14,702 nt of DNA from contig JBFGCM010000091.1 in the NCBI GenBank assembly GCA_041581135.1, positions 1 to 14,702 of the forward strand. The letters run 5' to 3'. Source of the DNA: JBFGCM01 sp041581135 (GTDB lineage: Bacteria; Actinomycetota; Acidimicrobiia; Spongiisociales; UBA5794). The stretch's first letter is position 1; every line of letters begins with the position of its first letter. Positions 1 through 6,218 of the stretch are shown piece after piece. Below the pieces are notes generated by a model. It saw nothing but the letters and a program-made list of their open reading frames with translations, had not been told where the DNA came from and did no database searches. A program made the position numbers and the translations under genes.

Positions 1-1
1 C

Positions 2-589
2 GAGCGCGCCGCCGAGCAGGGTGGTCACTCCTTGGTGCGCGACCCGATCGGTTGGGCCCGGCACCTGGATGCCCTGGTCGAGGTGGCCGCCCGAGCCGCC
101 CCGCAAGCCGAGGAGCGATCCCACAGCGTCGGACCGCCGATGTTGCCGTCCGGCGTTCCTCCCGATGCCGGCGCAGCATTTCAATCGCTGCTCAGCGACC
201 CCCATGGGTTCACGCTGGTGATCGACGGTCACAATGTCGCCGGGGCATTGCCGGGATACGAGGTCGGCGATCCGACGGCGCGGCGCCGCATCGACTCGGC
301 GGCAGCGAGTGCCGTGCGCCAGGCTCGTGGCCCGGTGCGCGCCGTGGTGGTCTACGACTCGAGTCGGGAGGGAGAGCGCGTCGACACCACGCACCGGGAT
401 GGCGCTCCACCGGGGGTGGTGGTGCGTTTCGCCCCTGCCGGCACCCCGGCCGACGATCTCGTCGTGGCTGCCGCCTTGGATGCCGATCGCGCAGTGGTGG
501 TCTCCAGCGACCGCGACGTCCGCGAGCGCGCCGAGACGGGAGGCGCCCTCGGCGTGTGGGCCAAGGCGTTCGTGGAGTGGATGGCCTAG
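2..589 (+). CDS. NYN domain (YacP-like) RNase/RNA-binding protein, 3' part
   Basis: The frame is open from the first bases of the window to a TAG stop, so the true start lies upstream and only the C-terminal ~195 residues are seen. The visible domain begins with TLVIDGHNVAG (Asp codon at 224-226), continues with VVVYDSSREG, then TPADDLVVAAA, and ends with VVSSDRDVRERAETGGALGV. This is the order of acidic motifs expected of the YacP branch of NYN (PIN-like) nucleases: DGxN, an ADD segment, and SDxxV followed by a Gly-Ala strand. In YacP-type proteins these acidic residues bind metal for RNA cleavage. That role is family knowledge, not shown here. The ~60 residues before the domain are Ala/Arg rich and could belong to a longer N-terminal region. 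A TTG at 32 is in frame but is probably internal. The gene overlaps the opposing GAF gene by 4 bases at CTAG. Confidence 0.8.
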   Translation, partial: ERAAEQGGHSLVRDPIGWARHLDALVEVAARAAPQAEERSHSVGPPMLPSGVPPDAGAAFQSLLSDPHGFTLVIDGHNVAGALPGYEVGDPTARRRIDSAAASAVRQARGPVRAVVVYDSSREGERVDTTHRDGAPPGVVVRFAPAGTPADDLVVAAALDADRAVVVSSDRDVRERAETGGALGVWAKAFVEWMA

Positions 590-2043
590 CCCTCGGCTAC
601 ACCCCAGAACTCGTCGAAGGCGTACTGATCCTCCGGTACCACCCGGAGCCTCACGACCATCCCGCGGTCGACCGACAGATGGATCAGGCTGCTCGACGAC
701 ACTGCTCGACCGTCGCACCGTGCCGACCAGTCGACGGCGGCGATTGCGGCGGTGGTGCTCCCGAAGATGTCGACGAGCTCCACTCGGAACGTGCCCTCGG
801 TGAGCGTGCCGATACGTGCGAAGTGATCGAACATGGCGCCGCGGCCCCGGTAGACCCCGGCGATGACCGAGCGTCCCGGGACCTCCCACTCGGCATCTGC
901 GGCGAGCAGGCTCGCCGTTGTCGCCATGTCGCCCTGGCGGAGGGACTCGTAGAGCCGGCGGGCAATCGCCTCGGGTCGTCCGGAGGCGGTTCCGGCATGA
1001 ATCGATTGCGCCAAGCGAGCGTTGGCGATGGCGATGGCGGACTGATTGGCGATCGCCTCGAGCAGATCGGCATCGACCGCGGTGAACAGGGGTTCATCGA
1101 TGCGGCGTACGGCGGTGAGTGTCCCGAGGGTCGAGTCCCGGTAGCGCATGGGCGCCACGATCACCGCCCCCGCCTGGTTCTCGATGCGACGCCGGCGAAG
1201 TGCCGCCGGCTCCCGCTCGTCGTCCGGGCTCTCCGACAGCACGGTTTCCCACGTACGCAAGGCCCAGCCGGTGAGGCCGGACATCAACTCTTCGAAAGTG
1301 TCCTGCCCGATGACATCGGCACCGGGGCCACCGAGCACGTGGTCGATGACGACCCGCCGCCGTTCGTCGAGCGTCACCAAGACCACCCGATCGGCCGGCA
1401 GCGTCTCGGCAACGATGTCGACTGCGGCGCGGAACAGCTCTTCGAGGGTGTCGGCCTCGATGAGCGAGGTGGCCACCTGTTCGAGTGCGGCGGCATGCTC
1501 TCGCATCGTGGCCGCCTCGCCGAGCTGCCTGGCGGTGTTGATCTCCACTGCGGCGCGGCGGGCCAAGCGCTCCAGGAACATGACCTCCGGCTCGGTGTAG
1601 TGGCGCTCGTGGTCGTCGAGGGCGTACAACACGCCGACCGCCTCATCCCGGATGAGGATCGGCACCCCCACATAGGCTCTGACCCCGAACTCGGTGATCA
1701 TCGGGTTGGCCCCGAACGGGTCATCGGCGGTGTCGGGGATGATGACGGGCTCTTGCTCGTCGATGACCCATCGGCTGGCTCCGCCGGTGGTGCGCACCAT
1801 CTTCACGGGCAGTTCGGCCGTTTGGCCTCCGACCGTGGACGATGCAGTGGTGAATCGCTCGGTGGCGGCGTCCCAGAGGATGACGCTTGCCCCCAGACTT
1901 GCCGGGAGCTGATCGGTCACCCGTTGCGCGATACGGTTGAGCACGGTCTGGAATGGCAGACCGACGTACTCATTCTCCACCTCCGCGGTGATGCGCTGAT
2001 ACAGCCGTTCCAGCTTCCACCGTTCGACGCCGGTGCCACTCAT
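586..2043 (-). CDS. Tandem GAF domain protein with C-terminal SnoaL/NTF2-like domain
   Basis: This is a 485-residue soluble protein with no signal peptide or membrane helix. Residues about 30-172 read as a GAF domain (start LPFQTVLNRIAQRV, core VRAYVGVPILIRDEAVGVLYALD, closing helix FLERLARRAAVEIN). Residues about 198-346 form a second GAF domain (VIVAPMRYRDSTLGTLTAVR, then LLEAIANQSAIAIANARLAQS). Residues about 360-482 look like a SnoaL/NTF2-like alpha+beta domain (ARRLYESLRQGDMATTASLL, AEWEVPGRSVIAGVYRGRG). GAF domains bind small ligands, nucleotides or chromophores, and are usually coupled to kinases, cyclases or PP2C phosphatases. None of these outputs is visible, so signalling must pass through the SnoaL-like domain or a partner. 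The start ATG has no strong Shine-Dalgarno sequence. The gene ends tail to tail with the NYN gene and diverges from the four-cysteine gene. The domain calls are mine from sequence patterns. The GAF assignment is strong and the SnoaL assignment moderate. Confidence 0.82.
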   Translation of the reverse strand: MSGTGVERWKLERLYQRITAEVENEYVGLPFQTVLNRIAQRVTDQLPASLGASVILWDAATERFTTASSTVGGQTAELPVKMVRTTGGASRWVIDEQEPVIIPDTADDPFGANPMITEFGVRAYVGVPILIRDEAVGVLYALDDHERHYTEPEVMFLERLARRAAVEINTARQLGEAATMREHAAALEQVATSLIEADTLEELFRAAVDIVAETLPADRVVLVTLDERRRVVIDHVLGGPGADVIGQDTFEELMSGLTGWALRTWETVLSESPDDEREPAALRRRRIENQAGAVIVAPMRYRDSTLGTLTAVRRIDEPLFTAVDADLLEAIANQSAIAIANARLAQSIHAGTASGRPEAIARRLYESLRQGDMATTASLLAADAEWEVPGRSVIAGVYRGRGAMFDHFARIGTLTEGTFRVELVDIFGSTTAAIAAVDWSARCDGRAVSSSSLIHLSVDRGMVVRLRVVPEDQYAFDEFWGVAEG

Positions 2044-2131
2044 CGACTCGGGACGGCGGGGGTGACGGCGATTGCGTCACAAAGCGTCGGCAGCCGGAAG
2101 CGGCCGATTCGATCAGGCTGCGCCGGATGCG

Positions 2132-2174
2132 GTGTCCGGGCCACGTTGAGAGTGTATCGGTGGCCGCTGGACAC
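2132..2174. repeat. Imperfect inverted repeat / stem-loop in divergent intergenic region
   Basis: GTGTCC (2132-2137) pairs with GGACAC (2169-2174), and GGCCAC (2139-2144) pairs with GTGGCC (2160-2165). That gives twelve perfect pairs interrupted by a 1x3 internal loop (G against GCT) and closed by a 15-base loop. It sits about 90-100 bases from both the GAF start (2043) and the four-cysteine gene start (2273). It could be an operator or an RNA structure. High GC raises the chance of fortuitous stems. Confidence 0.5.
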
Positions 2175-2197
2175 TGACGTCCCTCGAGCGGGCGTCA
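2175..2197. repeat. Second stem-loop abutting the first
   Basis: TGACGTCC (2175-2182) can pair with GGGCGTCA (2190-2197), giving eight pairs including one G-U, with a 7-base loop. It begins on the base after the previous stem-loop ends, so 2132-2197 could fold as two coaxially adjacent hairpins. No clear U-run follows, so a simple intrinsic terminator is not supported. Confidence 0.4.
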
Positions 2198-2232
2198 ACT
2201 GGTGAGCAGGGTTTCTTGTCACACCCGGTGGA

Positions 2233-2238
2233 TACGGT
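2233..2238 (+). promoter_or_regulatory. Candidate -10 box (TACGGT) for the four-cysteine gene
   Basis: TACGGT fits the actinobacterial TANNNT -10 pattern and would start a transcript near 2245, about 28 bases before the ATG at 2273 and upstream of a strong GGAGG. No good -35 is seen at 17-18 bases. A TTGTCA at 2216-2221 is only 11 bases away. Confidence 0.3.
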
Positions 2239-2260
2239 GGCCCCGGGTCGGATAGAGAGA

Positions 2261-2265
2261 GGAGG
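2261..2265 (+). promoter_or_regulatory. Shine-Dalgarno GGAGG that fixes the start of the four-cysteine gene
   Basis: GGAGG lies inside a purine-rich GAGAGAGGAGGG run, 7 bases before ATG 2273. It favours that ATG over the in-frame upstream start at 2216, which has no such site. Confidence 0.7.
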
Positions 2266-2272
2266 GCCCGGG

Positions 2273-2479
2273 ATGGTCATCGACTGTGACGAGTGCACCA
2301 TGCAAGACACCGCTGCCTGCGGCGACTGTGTCGTCACGGTGTTGCTGGCCGAGGCGCCGGGACCCCTCCAGCTGGATGCCGGCGAGGCCCTGGCCTTGGA
2401 GCACCTGGCAGAGGCCGGGCTGGTGGCGCCCCTGCGCTTGGTGCCTCGGGTGAGGCCGGACGAGGCTGCCGCCGGCTAG
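2273..2479 (+). CDS. Small protein with two CxxC pairs (putative metal-binding)
   Basis: The protein has 68 residues. The start at ATG 2273 is chosen because GGAGG sits 7 bases upstream. The N-terminus reads MVIDCDECTMQDTAACGDC, giving Cys5-x2-Cys8-x7-Cys16-x2-Cys19. This four-thiol pattern suits a small zinc knuckle or possibly an Fe-S site. It is followed by the hydrophobic strand VVTVLL, a helix (ALALEHLAEAGLV) and a basic tail. I recall similar short CxxC...CxDCVV proteins as conserved uncharacterised genes in Actinobacteria, but know no function for them. It stands alone between a divergent GAF gene and the QueG-like gene 166 bases downstream, so it is probably monocistronic or loosely linked. 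It stops with TAG. A role in regulation or metal handling would be guesswork. Confidence 0.75.
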   Translation: MVIDCDECTMQDTAACGDCVVTVLLAEAPGPLQLDAGEALALEHLAEAGLVAPLRLVPRVRPDEAAAG

Positions 2480-2537
2480 GCCGACGGCGCCGGAAGTACT
2501 GCGGCAGCGGGTCGATGGGAAGCTCGGCCCGCCAGGT

Positions 2538-2573
2538 CGGATGGGAGGGGCCACCCAGGGAGGATCCCATCCG
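2538..2573. repeat. 9-bp perfect inverted repeat upstream of the QueG-like gene
   Basis: CGGATGGGA (2538-2546) and TCCCATCCG (2565-2573) are exact reverse complements separated by 18 bases. The repeat lies 59 bases after the four-cysteine gene and 73 bases before the QueG-like start. It could be a terminator hairpin lacking a U-tract, or a regulator site upstream of the -10 at 2633. Confidence 0.45.
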
Positions 2574-2632
2574 GCCGCCGTCGCAGCGGCGGCATGCGTC
2601 GGCTCCGTCGTCGGCCGCCAGGGCGTGCTGCC

Positions 2633-2638
2633 TAGCCT
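2633..2638 (+). promoter_or_regulatory. Candidate -10 box (TAGCCT) for a leaderless QueG-like transcript
   Basis: TAGCCT matches TANNNT and ends 7 bases before GTG 2646, which is where transcription would begin. The same TANNNT-N7-start spacing recurs at 3781 and 9805 in this window, which strengthens the call. No convincing -35 is visible. Confidence 0.5.
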
Positions 2639-2645
2639 GGGGCGG

Positions 2646-3773
2646 GTGACCGTCGATGCACCGGGTTCCGCTTCGGGCCTGCCACGGCTCCGGAAGGAGC
2701 TGTTCGACACGGCAATGAGGGCGGGCGCGTCAGGAGTCGGGGTCTGTGCGACCGAGCCCTTCGCGCCCGTGCACGACGATCTGATCCGCCGCCGTGGCGA
2801 CGGCATGGCCGCCACCCTGCACTTCACCTACGACGACCCGGACGTGGCGACCGATGTCACCCGATCGTTCCCGTGGGCGCGGCGCTTGGTGGTGGTGGCG
2901 TGGCCCTACCTGCCGACGGCTGGGTCGCCTGGACCGGCACTGCCGGGCACCGGCCGGATCGCCCGGTTCGCCACCGCAGATCACTACCAACCGCTGCGGG
3001 GCATCCTCGACGAGTTGGCGTCTCTGATGCGAGGCGCCGGGTTCCGTGCCGAGTGGTTGAGCGACGACAACCGGCTCGTGGATCGTGCCGCCGCCGTGCG
3101 TGCCGGTGTCGCCTGGTGGGGCAAGAACACCATGGCATTGGCACCGGCGGTGGGGCCGTGGACGTTGCTGGGGTCTGTGGTGACCGATGCCGAGATCGAC
3201 GTGTCGACCCCGATGGAGCGGGACTGTGGAACCTGTGCGGCGTGTCTCCCGGCGTGTCCCACCGGTGCGCTCGTCGGTCCCGGGGTGCTCGATGCCAGGC
3301 TGTGTCTGGCGCACTGGGCGCAAGCGCCCGGGGTGCTGCCCGCGGAGCTCAGAGCGCCGATGGGCGACCGCATCTACGGCTGTGACGATTGCATCGAGGC
3401 CTGCCCGCCGGGGGCGCGGCTGCTGGAACGATCCGAGGCGGTGAGTGTCGGGCGGGTCGATCTGCTCGCCCTGCTGGCCCGCACCGATGCAGAGCTTCTG
3501 GAGGAGTTCGCCCACTTCTACGTGCCGCGACACCAGGCCCGATATCTGCGGCGCAACCTGCTGGTGGCGTTGGGCAATGCAGGGGGCGTCGAGGCCGAGG
3601 CCGTCGCCATCGGATACCTGGGTCATCCGGATTGGCTGCTGCGGGGTCATGCCGCATGGGCAGTGGGCCGTCTCGGCGGGAGGTTTGCCCGCCCCGCGCT
3701 CCGCCGAGCAATGAAACGGGAGCGTCGCTCCGAGGTCCGCTCCGAGATCTCTGCGGCGCTGAACTCGCTCTGA
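2646..3773 (+). CDS. QueG-like epoxyqueuosine reductase family protein (DUF1730, double 4Fe-4S, HEAT)
   Basis: The protein has 375 residues from GTG 2646, close to the usual ~380 of QueG. QueG reduces epoxyqueuosine in tRNA to queuosine, using cobalamin and two 4Fe-4S clusters. The N-terminal DUF1730-type region holds DNRLVDRAAAVRAG, in which Asp146 aligns with the catalytic Asp of QueG, followed by WWGKNT. The ferredoxin part has Cys194-x2-Cys197-x2-Cys200-x3-Cys204-Pro, a lone Cys220 (DARLCLAHW), and Cys246-x2-Cys249-x3-Cys253-Pro. Residues ~300-370 look like HEAT-type helical repeats (LLVALGNAGG, LRGHAAWAVGRLGG). After the last cluster the protein reads CPPGAR, where canonical QueG has CPWN. 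No queA, tgt or other queuosine gene is nearby, so the exact substrate is uncertain. In-frame starts at 2541 and 2625 exist, but 2646 fits the leaderless promoter and the family N-terminus. The gene is followed after 20 bases by the zinc-ribbon operon. Confidence 0.85.
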   Translation: MTVDAPGSASGLPRLRKELFDTAMRAGASGVGVCATEPFAPVHDDLIRRRGDGMAATLHFTYDDPDVATDVTRSFPWARRLVVVAWPYLPTAGSPGPALPGTGRIARFATADHYQPLRGILDELASLMRGAGFRAEWLSDDNRLVDRAAAVRAGVAWWGKNTMALAPAVGPWTLLGSVVTDAEIDVSTPMERDCGTCAACLPACPTGALVGPGVLDARLCLAHWAQAPGVLPAELRAPMGDRIYGCDDCIEACPPGARLLERSEAVSVGRVDLLALLARTDAELLEEFAHFYVPRHQARYLRRNLLVALGNAGGVEAEAVAIGYLGHPDWLLRGHAAWAVGRLGGRFARPALRRAMKRERRSEVRSEISAALNSL

Positions 3774-3780
3774 GGGGGTC

Positions 3781-3786
3781 TACTCT
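3781..3786 (+). promoter_or_regulatory. Candidate -10 box (TACTCT) for a leaderless zinc-ribbon operon
   Basis: TACTCT lies 7 bases before ATG 3794, in the 20-base gap after the QueG-like stop. No Shine-Dalgarno sequence is possible in such a leader. This would let the four-gene unit be transcribed independently of the upstream gene. Confidence 0.5.
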
Positions 3787-3793
3787 CGCGGCG

Positions 3794-4396
3794 ATGCTCT
3801 CGGATCTCACGACGTGCCCGGCGTGCGGTGCTGCGAACGCCGCGGATGCCCGGTGGTGCGGCCAGTGTTACGCACCACTGTACGGCGGTGATGCCGCCGC
3901 CCCTGGGGGCGACGAACCCCCCTCGCAGCCCACGGCGCAATCCGCCGAGGCGGAGTGGACATGCGCCAGGTGCGATGGCGTCAACCCCATCGACGTCGGC
4001 GTGTGCGGGCACTGCGGCTCGGAGATCTACGCGTCGTTCGGTGACTCGGAGCCCGTTCGGCTCGCGACGGTGACCGTCGGGTCGGTGTTGGTGCCCGGCA
4101 TGGCCCTGAGTCGGGTGGGCCGGCAGCTCGAAGGGCTCACCGTGGGATTCCTCGTGCTGGCGGCGTTCGGCTTCGCCGCGGTGCTTCGCTCTCGGGTGGC
4201 GATCGCGATCGTGTTGGTGACCTACGGCATCGCGTTGTGGGTGCTGTCGGTGCACGATGCCCAACGCATCGCGGCGGGGGACCGCGGCGCCGTCCTGCTG
4301 CGCGCCCCGGTCCTCAAGGCGGTCGTGTTCGGTTCGATCGCGGGACTCGCCCTGCTGTTGCTCTTCGTCCTGTCGTCGGTTCAGGACCTGTCATGA
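3794..4396 (+). CDS. Double zinc-ribbon membrane protein
   Basis: The protein has 200 residues from ATG 3794, which has a TANNNT box 7 bases upstream and no Shine-Dalgarno sequence. The open frame extends upstream to 3389, but that part is antisense-like shadow within the QueG-like gene. Two zinc ribbons are seen: Cys8-x2-Cys11...Cys22-x2-Cys25 (CPACGAANAADARWCGQC) and Cys57-x2-Cys60...Cys71-x2-Cys74 (CARCDGVN...CGHC). They are joined by an acidic Pro/Gln linker. The C-terminal half is hydrophobic, with probable helices at about 115-131, 135-151 and 172-195, and a possible hydrophobic loop at 93-105 (VTVGSVLVPGMAL). Such cytosolic zinc-ribbon plus membrane proteins are common and mostly uncharacterised. 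The stop overlaps the next start as ATGA, implying coupled translation with the small membrane protein and phosphoesterase. No specific function can be assigned. Confidence 0.85.
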   Translation: MLSDLTTCPACGAANAADARWCGQCYAPLYGGDAAAPGGDEPPSQPTAQSAEAEWTCARCDGVNPIDVGVCGHCGSEIYASFGDSEPVRLATVTVGSVLVPGMALSRVGRQLEGLTVGFLVLAAFGFAAVLRSRVAIAIVLVTYGIALWVLSVHDAQRIAAGDRGAVLLRAPVLKAVVFGSIAGLALLLLFVLSSVQDLS

Positions 4397-4647
4397 CTGT
4401 GATCTACGGCGTCGTCCTCATCGCCGGGCTCTTGGCCATCGGTGGCTGGGTGATGATCCAGGCCGCAGGGAGTGAGTGGGACCCGGCCCGGTGGTTCGGC
4501 ACCGCCGGCCGCAGATGGTCCTCGGCGGCGGTGGGCTTCGGGATGGGAGGGCTCTCCGCATCGTTCGCCGGTTGGGGTTCCTGGCCGGCGGTGCTGGCGG
4601 CTCTCCTTGCGGCGGGGGCGCTCGCCGTGCTGGCGGGGCGAACGTGA
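4393..4647 (+). CDS. Small membrane protein of unknown function
   Basis: The protein has 84 residues from the ATG that overlaps the previous stop (ATGA). The open frame continues upstream, but the overlap start gives a sensible membrane protein. A first hydrophobic helix runs at about 3-23 (IYGVVLIAGLLAIGGWVMI). A short polar stretch with Trp and Arg residues follows (SEWDPARWFGTAGRRW), then Gly/Ala-rich hydrophobic segments at about 44-61 and 65-82. The protein ends with AGRT. I do not recognise a family. Its place between the zinc-ribbon membrane protein and the metallophosphoesterase, with overlapping codons on both sides, suggests that the three products work together or are produced in fixed ratio. 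The stop and the next ATG share one base (TGATG). Confidence 0.75.
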   Translation: MTVIYGVVLIAGLLAIGGWVMIQAAGSEWDPARWFGTAGRRWSSAAVGFGMGGLSASFAGWGSWPAVLAALLAAGALAVLAGRT

Positions 4648-5414
4648 TGCTGCTGGTGGCCGACGTGCACGGGGCGGCGCATGCGTTGGGGCGCGTGGCC
4701 GCACAAGCCCGGGCGGAGGGTGTACCGCTGTTGGTGCTGGGTGATCTCATCAACATCATCGACTACCGCACGCATGAGGGCATCTTCGTGGAGGCGGCCG
4801 GGGCGGCCCTGGTGGCCGAGGTGGTCGAGCTGCGGCGCCGGGGTGACTACGAGGCCGCGGCCGGGGTGTGGCACGGCCTCAGCGAGGAGCAGCGTCGACA
4901 CATTCGCGCCCGATTCGACGAGCTGATCGAGGCCGAGTACCTGGAGGTGATCGGCGCGCTCGACGGAGCGGAGGCCTTCGTGACGTACGGCAACGTCGAT
5001 CGGCCAGAGCTCATCAAGCGCAGCCTCCCGGCGAGCGCCCGCTTCGTGGACGGTGAAGTGCTCACCATTGGCGAGCTGAGGGTCGGCGTCGCCGGAGGCG
5101 GGATGCTCTCGGCGGGAACCGCCGGAGAGGTCAGCGAGGAGGACATGGCGGCCAAGCTCGACGCCATGGGTCCGGTCGACGTCCTCTGCAGCCACCTGCC
5201 GCCGGCCATTCGTGCTTTGGGCTGTGACGTGATCGGGGGAGGACGGTGCAAAGGCTCGGAAGCGATCCGCCGGTACGTCCTGGACACGGCGCCGGCCTTC
5301 CACTACTTCGGCGATGTGCATCAGCCGCAGGCGACGCAGTGGCGGCTCGGATCGACCTTGTGCCGAAACGTCGGGTACTTCCGGGCCACCGGGAAGGCGG
5401 TTCGTCACGGCTGA
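4647..5414 (+). CDS. Calcineurin-like metallophosphoesterase
   Basis: The protein has 255 residues from ATG 4647 (a GTG directly before it is also in frame). It shows the ordered metal-binding motifs of the calcineurin-like fold: Asp6-x-His8 (ADVHG), Gly32-Asp33 (VLGDL), Gly115-Asn116-x-Asp118 (YGNVD), His183 (CSHLPP) and Gly222-Asp-x-His225 (FGDVHQP). These ligate a dinuclear metal centre and support phosphomonoester or phosphodiester hydrolysis. The substrate cannot be read from the sequence. An insert of about 75 residues between GD and GNVD (RTHEGIF through EYLEVIGAL) is mostly helical and may form a cap or partner surface. No signal peptide is seen, so it is probably cytosolic, near the membrane proteins encoded just upstream. 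Translation is coupled by the TGATG overlap. The C-terminus (NVGYFRATGKAVRHG) looks complete, and the downstream methyltransferase frame overlaps it. Confidence 0.88.
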   Translation: MLLVADVHGAAHALGRVAAQARAEGVPLLVLGDLINIIDYRTHEGIFVEAAGAALVAEVVELRRRGDYEAAAGVWHGLSEEQRRHIRARFDELIEAEYLEVIGALDGAEAFVTYGNVDRPELIKRSLPASARFVDGEVLTIGELRVGVAGGGMLSAGTAGEVSEEDMAAKLDAMGPVDVLCSHLPPAIRALGCDVIGGGRCKGSEAIRRYVLDTAPAFHYFGDVHQPQATQWRLGSTLCRNVGYFRATGKAVRHG

Positions 5415-6144
5415 GGTCGATCTCGAGCGTCTCGCCGCGGCCTACCACCATCGGCCGCCGACTCGACGAGCGCTGGAGCGTGCCCGGACCGCGGCGCAGG
5501 CAGCGGGGCTGACCGCCGGCGACCGGGCTCTGGACGTCGGGGGCGGTCCCGGTCATCATGCCGCGGAGTGGGCACGCTTCGGAGTCCGCGCGGTCGTGGT
5601 GGACCCGTCGCGCGCCATGGTGGCGCAAGCGCACTCGCGCCAGGGGGTGAAGGCGGTGGCCGGCGTCGCCCAGGCGCTGCCATTCCATGCCGGCGTGTTC
5701 CGGCTGGTGTACTTCCATCTCAGCATCCACTATGGCGACTGGCGGGCGTCGGTCGCCGAGGCCCGCCGCGTCGCGGCCCCCGGGGGCACGGTGTTCATCT
5801 GGACGATGAGCCGGGCTCACCACCTCAACTCGATCTACGCCGAGTGGTTTCCACAAGCCATCTCGTTCGACTTGGAACGATTCCCCGAACCCCAGGACCT
5901 GGCAGATCACATGGAACGCTCCGGGCTCGTCCACGTGTCACACGGCGTCGCCTACGAGGAGAAGCGACGGCGCGTCGGCGACTTCGTCGTGAAGGTCCGG
6001 GACAGGTTCATCAGCAGTCTCCATGCGTTGTCCGACGCGGAGCTCGAGGCGGGCCTCCAGCGGTTTGGCGCCGAGCACCCGGATCCGGACGAGACGATCA
6101 CGTCGGTGCTCCGGTTCGACTGGCTCGGTGGCCACGTACCGTGA
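5314..6144 (+). CDS. Class I SAM-dependent methyltransferase (start codon uncertain)
   Basis: Motif I is clear: ALDVGGGPGHHAAEWARFG, followed by an acidic strand end (AVVVDPSRAMVAQAH), an AQALPFHAGVFRLVYFHLS segment and a motif IV-like region (RRVAAPGGTVFIWTM). The layout is that of a methyltransferase domain of the type that modifies small molecules, with a C-terminal extension of ~90 residues (HLNSIYAEWFP through SVLRFDWLG). The methyl acceptor is unknown. The only ATG/GTG/TTG before motif I is ATG 5314, which would overlap the phosphoesterase by 101 bases and add a low-complexity Arg/Gly/Ser N-terminus. The protein-like sequence begins at VTAEVDLERLAAAYHH, encoded from GTC at 5404, with GGGAAGG just upstream, as if a GTG had become GTC. 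From there it would have 246 residues. I give 5314 as the only canonical start, but expect the real N-terminus near 5404. It is probably the last gene of the zinc-ribbon operon. Confidence 0.75.
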   Translation: MCISRRRRSGGSDRPCAETSGTSGPPGRRFVTAEVDLERLAAAYHHRPPTRRALERARTAAQAAGLTAGDRALDVGGGPGHHAAEWARFGVRAVVVDPSRAMVAQAHSRQGVKAVAGVAQALPFHAGVFRLVYFHLSIHYGDWRASVAEARRVAAPGGTVFIWTMSRAHHLNSIYAEWFPQAISFDLERFPEPQDLADHMERSGLVHVSHGVAYEEKRRRVGDFVVKVRDRFISSLHALSDAELEAGLQRFGAEHPDPDETITSVLRFDWLGGHVP

Positions 6145-6188
6145 TACCCGCCCGGCTCCAGGAATGAGGAGGCCCGTGGGGTGACCAC

Positions 6189-6194
6189 TACCCT
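6189..6194 (+). promoter_or_regulatory. Candidate -10 box (TACCCT) for the SRPBCC-ArsA operon
   Basis: TACCCT matches TANNNT and would start RNA near 6201, giving an ~18-base leader that holds the AAAGGAGG site. No convincing -35 is present. Confidence 0.4.
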
Positions 6195-6202
6195 GTGGCG
6201 CG

Positions 6203-6210
6203 AAAGGAGG
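6203..6210 (+). promoter_or_regulatory. Strong Shine-Dalgarno AAAGGAGG
   Basis: AAAGGAGG, a near-complete anti-16S match, lies 8 bases before ATG 6219. It shows that the in-frame GTG at 6195, which precedes it, is not the start. Confidence 0.75.
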
Positions 6211-6218
6211 CGCTGGTG

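Noticed and set aside
2146..2160. TTGAGA and TATCGG as a promoter pair
   Set aside because: The two boxes are only three bases apart, inside a stem-loop, so they cannot be a -35/-10 pair.
52..2205. A 717-codon open frame on the + strand across the NYN and GAF genes
   Set aside because: It is antisense or out of frame to two recognisable protein families, is Arg/Gly-rich in character, and is a GC-driven shadow.
6164..6184. A six-codon mini-ORF (ATG to TGA) ahead of the SRPBCC gene
   Set aside because: It ends before the candidate -10 box at 6189, so it would not be on that leader. It has no amino-acid theme suggesting attenuation.
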